Shown here: positions 23,959 through 27,377 of the stretch, one piece after another
Position numbering within the stretch: position 1 is the first letter of the stretch
Layout: every line of letters starts with the position of its first letter
Origin: JOPF133 sp035505095
GTDB taxonomy: Bacteria > Acidobacteriota > Terriglobia > Bryobacterales > Bryobacteraceae
DNA: 27,377 nucleotides
Assembly: GCA_035505095.1 (NCBI GenBank)
Contig: DATJRE010000172.1
Location: 1 to 27,377 of the forward strand
Direction: 5' to 3'
Notes under the pieces: model-generated
Seen by the model: only the letters and a program-made list of their open reading frames with translations
Database searches by the model: none
Told to the model about the DNA's origin: nothing
Position numbers and translations under genes: made by a program

Positions 23959-24867
23959 ATGGATTTCAAAGAGGACATAAGGCAGCACGTTCTGAGAGTT
24001 TTGCCCCGTGACCCGCGTACCGATCAGGATCTTCATTCCAAGAACGCCAGTGATTTGCTGATCATATACGCGAATTGGTTGATGCGACTCATACCAAGTC
24101 GACCACGGGTGGTTCATGTTTCGCGTGCGCTGTTGGCTAACCCGCTCGCGGTTGATCCGAAATACGCGCCCGCTCTGGCCGCATTGCAAGCCACGATCCA
24201 GGCCGGGCACGATCTTACACCCCACCTGAGCACAAGAATCGCATATGGATACGAATTGTCGCAGGGCGGAATTGGACATGGGCTGCAAGGGCGCAGAGAC
24301 CTAGATCTATTACTGAACGACTGGGGCATTCACCACCTCCACCTATCAAGCGAGATCGACACTGGCGGCTTTTTCGTGAAACGCGATGGTCCCTTGCTTC
24401 TTGGGGCTTTCAAGCTGGACGACGCCTATTTGATTGATACTATGCGTCACGGCGACTGGACGCGCGAACACGTAATCCAGGTCATTGTTACTGAATGGCC
24501 GGAGGCGGGTCTGGTCCGCGAAGTGAAGGGCCTGGCCGGATACACAGTTACCGAACAGGAGCGTTCAAAGCTCCGTAATACGGGTGTCAATAGCCTGGTG
24601 AACATCAGTGGTAGGCTCTACCAGCCGGCCGTTGGAATCATGGCCTCCGGTGTTTCTTTTCACAGCACGCTTGCTGCGGACAGGGTGCTCGACGGAGTTG
24701 CTTGGTTTGAATCGCAACTCACCAGCAATCCTGACTTCCTTTCGGAAAAGATGGCAGCGGTCGGCGCGACATGCCCCGTCGACGTCGACCTCCACTTCGA
24801 GTTTTTCGACTTCGGCTATGGCATTGTTGAGAGGAAAACCGGTTTTCGCTTCCGCCTTCAGCGTTGA
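23959..24867 (+). CDS. Unknown protein with conserved-looking WGIHHLHL motif
   Basis: 302 residues, family not recognised with certainty. Notable features are a helical N-terminus (DLLIIYANWLMRLIPSRPRVVHVSRAL), GLQGRRDLDLLLNDWGIHHLHLS (His125, His126, His128), then RDGPLLLGAFKLDDAYLIDTM and HGDWTREHVIQVIVTEWPEAG. The clustered His and the later H-G-x-W could form a metal or nuclease/transferase site; proteins with a similar HHLHL..LLF..HG.W pattern occur on plasmids and islands, as far as I recall. It starts at ATG 23959 without a clear ribosome site. It is convergent with the secreted-protein gene. Probably cargo of the element. Confidence 0.65.
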   Translation: MDFKEDIRQHVLRVLPRDPRTDQDLHSKNASDLLIIYANWLMRLIPSRPRVVHVSRALLANPLAVDPKYAPALAALQATIQAGHDLTPHLSTRIAYGYELSQGGIGHGLQGRRDLDLLLNDWGIHHLHLSSEIDTGGFFVKRDGPLLLGAFKLDDAYLIDTMRHGDWTREHVIQVIVTEWPEAGLVREVKGLAGYTVTEQERSKLRNTGVNSLVNISGRLYQPAVGIMASGVSFHSTLAADRVLDGVAWFESQLTSNPDFLSEKMAAVGATCPVDVDLHFEFFDFGYGIVERKTGFRFRLQR

Positions 24868-24957
24868 TTAATGGCGGCCAATGTCCGACTTGCTGGTATC
24901 GGGCTTGCGCGCGCAGCGCACACTACCGATTCGGCCTGGCGCGGAATTTGTGCCGCC

Positions 24958-25815
24958 TTATTGCCCGCAGTTCTTCTTTCGCGTGTACCATTTTGCTTGA
25001 ACGGTGCCACCGATGCGGCGAAGTTGAACCGCATCAATCGGTCCGCCTACCTCGTTTACTCCGGCCCCCTGATACTGGATTGTCAATTCAACCATGTGGA
25101 TCGCTCTCGACATCGAATATTCAAAGCTGTCGTTAGAGTAGGGGCCTGCGGAGTGCCACGAAGAGTTCTCACGTCTGGCTCGCTCAGTCCTGCCCGCTGC
25201 GAACTCGATCATGTTGTCTCCGCGCCCAACCGCGCAGAAGCTGTCATAGGGGCAGCCCTTCTGTCCTCCATCGGCCGTAGCCACGGTTGATCCGTGCGAT
25301 GTGGGATGGATCGATACACCATAGAGCACGAGGGTGCCATCGGAACCTTCGCCTCCGAAAAAAGCATCCACCAAAGTTCCTTGAGGGTTGACCGCAGCCT
25401 GGAACTGGTCGGGATACCGAGTCCCCATGTCGTTAAATCTGTTGGTAATGTCTCTCGCCCATTCACCAAGCACATCCTCAACATGCCCCCGGATGGTACT
25501 GTTCTTGGAAAGCACACTTCGATATGCCGCCCGAGCTTCCTCGATATTGTCCCACCCCTGAACATGCGGCATTTCGATGAAACCGGCGGTGCCTGCATCA
25601 ACAAAGACTAGGTTATTTCCAAACGCGGCCACTTTGCACGCGTCGAAAGTGATGATGTCCGGATTTCTGTTTCGGCCCTTTCTAATCGCGATGCTATCGG
25701 CGGCTACTGAGATCTCATTCTTCGACAAGTGGACTATGCCCACGGAGCCATGCTCGACTTGGGCCGCCGCCGTACATGTCAAGAGAGCCGAAAGGAGGAA
25801 CGCTTGAATTCGCAC
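24958..25815 (-). CDS. Secreted protein with weak Ntn-hydrolase (proteasome-like) resemblance
   Basis: 285 residues from GTG 25815. The signal peptide MRIQAFLLSALLTCTAAAQ predicts export. The mature start HGSVGIVHLSKNEISVAADS is like the first two strands of proteasome beta/HslV proteins (x-x-VGI..dgvvlAADS). At the nucleophile position the aligned residue is His, with a Ser two places later, so autocatalytic activity is doubtful. Later stretches are ACKVAAFGNNLVFVDAGTAG, GPYSNDSFEYSMSRAI and a C-terminus GGPIDAVQLRRIGG. Its start lies 5 bases after the stop of the small CPGC protein, and it is the last gene of a minus-strand cluster. Confidence 0.7.
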   Translation of the reverse strand: MRIQAFLLSALLTCTAAAQVEHGSVGIVHLSKNEISVAADSIAIRKGRNRNPDIITFDACKVAAFGNNLVFVDAGTAGFIEMPHVQGWDNIEEARAAYRSVLSKNSTIRGHVEDVLGEWARDITNRFNDMGTRYPDQFQAAVNPQGTLVDAFFGGEGSDGTLVLYGVSIHPTSHGSTVATADGGQKGCPYDSFCAVGRGDNMIEFAAGRTERARRENSSWHSAGPYSNDSFEYSMSRAIHMVELTIQYQGAGVNEVGGPIDAVQLRRIGGTVQAKWYTRKKNCGQ

Positions 25816-25820
25816 AAAAC

Positions 25821-26030
25821 TTACTGTATCTGAGATGGCAAACGCTTGTGAATGCCACTTCTTCGGTGCCTGCCTGTCGCCGACCTGAAGACTTCATCTC
25901 CGGGCAATCGCGGGGTGGGGGTCGGCTTGCCGCAACCCGGGCAGCGCGGGTTGCTGTCCGGTTTACCGAACTGGTCCCCCGCCGTCTCCATGGCTCCACA
26001 GTGGGAACGAGCCACCCATCCTGCTGTCAT
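25821..26030 (-). CDS. Small CPGC-containing protein
   Basis: 69 residues from ATG 26030. The ATG shares one base with the upstream stop (TGATG) and has GGAGAG just before it, so translation by coupling is likely. The sequence contains RSHCGAME and, 20 residues on, PRCPGCGKPTPTPR. The CPGCG knuckle plus the earlier His-Cys could hold one zinc, as in minimal zinc ribbons, but a second full CxxC is missing. The basic tail ends RHRRSGIHKRLPSQIQ. Function unknown. Confidence 0.5.
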   Translation of the reverse strand: MTAGWVARSHCGAMETAGDQFGKPDSNPRCPGCGKPTPTPRLPGDEVFRSATGRHRRSGIHKRLPSQIQ

Positions 26031-26596
26031 CACTCTCCAGGTGCGCGAAAGATGCGCAGACAGTGTTTCAAGCCCGCACATCGGTCCGAATACCCGTCCA
26101 AGTATCCTTGGGTGCGATTGATGCTGCCCATGGTGCGTTGCGCACAAGCATAGATCGCTATCGAAAATCCCCATGCGACGAGTTTCTTTGGAGCATCACC
26201 AACATCGAAAAGTGCGCCCAGGAGTTCATAATTGCGATTCAGTATTCCAGTCATGAGCACGGCGATTGACAGGCACACTACGGTAGCCCCGGTGACCTTG
26301 AGAGTTGCCAACATCCAGTTACGCGATCTCGGCAACAGCTCCCGCCGCCAGTTAACCTCCAGTTCGGGATGATAAAGACTCGCGAGCATGTCATCGGTTG
26401 GTGAGAATGGCCCCACGGTGAATCTGGCCCCAACCTCTTTCTCCAAGTGTTCGAGATAATCTTTGAAGCCCGGCACGAACTCCGTTCTAAATGCGCCGTC
26501 TCCCCGAGTTTCAAAATACATTTTTCTGTACAGTGGTTTTTGCCTCGACGCTAACCAGAAGAGGACGACTGCGAAAATCGCGACACCGAGCACCAT
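26030..26596 (-). CDS. Membrane protein, unknown, 188 aa
   Basis: Start chosen at ATG 26596 because AAAGGAG lies 8 bases upstream; the longer frame starts at a TTG inside this site. There is a hydrophobic helix at about 2-18 (VLGVAIFAVVLFWLA), then a soluble region of about 75 residues (FVPGFKDYLEHLEKEVGARF), then two further helices (VTGATVVCLSIAVLMTG and LVAWGFSIAIYACA). No family recognised. It starts 14 bases after the stop of the upstream membrane-protein gene and overlaps the next gene by one base. Confidence 0.68.
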   Translation of the reverse strand: MVLGVAIFAVVLFWLASRQKPLYRKMYFETRGDGAFRTEFVPGFKDYLEHLEKEVGARFTVGPFSPTDDMLASLYHPELEVNWRRELLPRSRNWMLATLKVTGATVVCLSIAVLMTGILNRNYELLGALFDVGDAPKKLVAWGFSIAIYACAQRTMGSINRTQGYLDGYSDRCAGLKHCLRIFRAPGE

Positions 26597-26610
26597 ACCG
26601 AATTCTCCTT

Positions 26611-27249
26611 TCAAAGCTCGCGGGGACCACTCCGACTAGTGAGCGCACGAAGCAAACGGCGTCCTACGGCACCAATGATGAACCACGGTACCATCAGAAC
26701 CGCCCAACAGACGCCGAGAAACCACACCTTAATCTCAGCAATCGGCCCGAAGACGATAAGCGCGACGGCGGCTCCCAAGACTGCTGAAAAGAGGACGCCC
26801 GATCCGATACACCACGCCCGCGTCATTGTTCTTTCAAGCTGCGAATGGCGTGGATCGACGAAGTAATCGATAAACTCCTTCGCCATGTACACCCCCGGCC
26901 CGATAACCGTGACGCCGATTATCCCCGTGGTCAGCGCGCCAAGATATATTCGGAACGTCCCCTTGATGAGCGGATCGAGCGTCGGGTAGCGGTCGGTGAA
27001 AAACATGCCAACCACCGCCAACCAAAACCAAGCGCCCGCGATGTAGGTGAATACGAAACCGATTTTGGGGAGGGGCGAGTCTCTGCGGTGAGCCTCCGGC
27101 GTTTGCGCGGCCTGAGTCGCTTCTTTGGATGCACTCTCGAACTGCTGCATGCGCTTTCCCGTTGTCCGACCAGATTCGCTGCTTACAAATGCAGCCCTCA
27201 TCATACCGCCCAGCAAACCAAATGCGTATCTAGATCCAATACTCTTCAC
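26611..27249 (-). CDS. Membrane protein with four predicted helices, unknown
   Basis: Up to 212 residues from GTG 27249. Other in-frame starts are ATG 27207 and ATG 27150; the last has GGGAAAG 4 bases upstream and is a good alternative, giving 179 residues. Four hydrophobic segments are visible: VFTYIAGAWFWLAVVGMFF, IYLGALTTGIIGVTVIGPGV, GVLFSAVLGAAVALIVFG and VWFLGVCWAVLMVPWFIIG. A cytosolic-type loop carries YFVDPRHSQLERTMTRAW. It is the first gene of the minus-strand cluster 27249-24958. No function is recognised. Confidence 0.68.
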   Translation of the reverse strand: MKSIGSRYAFGLLGGMMRAAFVSSESGRTTGKRMQQFESASKEATQAAQTPEAHRRDSPLPKIGFVFTYIAGAWFWLAVVGMFFTDRYPTLDPLIKGTFRIYLGALTTGIIGVTVIGPGVYMAKEFIDYFVDPRHSQLERTMTRAWCIGSGVLFSAVLGAAVALIVFGPIAEIKVWFLGVCWAVLMVPWFIIGAVGRRLLRALTSRSGPREL

Positions 27250-27307
27250 TTAACAAACATTTCTATGATACTCTGTTCTAGAGGGCAGCCTCTCATGGAG
27301 ATCACTC

Positions 27308-27377
27308 ATGAACGAAGTGAGGGTGGAATCAACCACTCTGCGGGCACTTGCGTACGACGGCGGCCGTGGGATTTTGC
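27308..27377 (+). CDS. KTSC-domain protein, 5' end only
   Basis: Starts at ATG 27308 with GGAG (27297-27300) 7 bases upstream and runs off the window. The 23 visible residues, starting MNEVRVESTTLRALAYDGG, match the opening of KTSC proteins (V-E-S-T/S-x-L-x-x-x-x-YD), small single-domain proteins of unknown function thought to bind nucleic acid. TATGAT at 27264-27269 is a possible -10. It is divergent from the membrane-protein cluster. Confidence 0.55.
   Translation, partial: MNEVRVESTTLRALAYDGGRGIL

Overview
The window looks like chromosomal DNA of a soil acidobacterium, most likely of the Solibacter/Bryobacter type. Three points suggest this: very high G+C in the left half, a BlaR1-type M56 sensor fused to a TIGR03435 'soil-associated' domain, and a VPS10/sortilin-like beta-propeller protein. 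lpxB shows that the cell makes lipid A and so has an outer membrane. Taxonomy is inferred from gene content only.

Bases 1-14225 are ordinary chromosome. In order they hold: the 3' part of a VPS10-like propeller gene; a blaI/blaR1-like pair behind a promoter flanked by inverted repeats; a degenerate stretch (about 3990-4680) with remnants of at least two genes; a family 39-like membrane glycosyltransferase (minus strand); an AAA ATPase plus a small coupled gene; a BON-domain lipoprotein; an unknown 249-residue protein divergent from lpxB; an M1-aminopeptidase-like secreted protein whose zinc site is entirely substituted; an AlaX-type alanyl-tRNA editing protein; and a tRNA-Arg(ACG) gene.

A mobile element begins right at the 3' end of the tRNA. 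Leftward it has a tyrosine integrase and a Cro/CI-type regulator. Rightward, across a control region with a perfect palindrome, it has an AlpA/Xis-like protein and a P4-family D5_N/SF3 helicase. Next comes a 23-bp perfect inverted repeat built of GTGAA iterons, which is a strong candidate origin. This is the core architecture of P4-like and PICI-type phage satellites. Behind it lie a 77-residue fragment resembling the N-terminus of a phage portal protein, a coiled-coil protein, and a stand-alone FtsH-protease-domain-like (M41) protein.

The likely cargo is a two-gene DGQHR (DndB-like) plus possible HEPN-like module (21188-22981), a DUF3489 protein with a histone-like tail, and an unknown 302-residue protein with a HHLHL motif. 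The DGQHR pair and the M41-like protein are the best candidates for an undescribed anti-phage or satellite function.

From 24958 to 27249 a minus-strand cluster of four closely spaced genes encodes two membrane proteins, a small CPGC-containing protein and a secreted protein with weak Ntn-hydrolase resemblance. A KTSC-domain gene starts at the right edge. I see no second copy of the tRNA 3' end in the window, so the right end of the element is not located and the last cluster may be island or chromosome.
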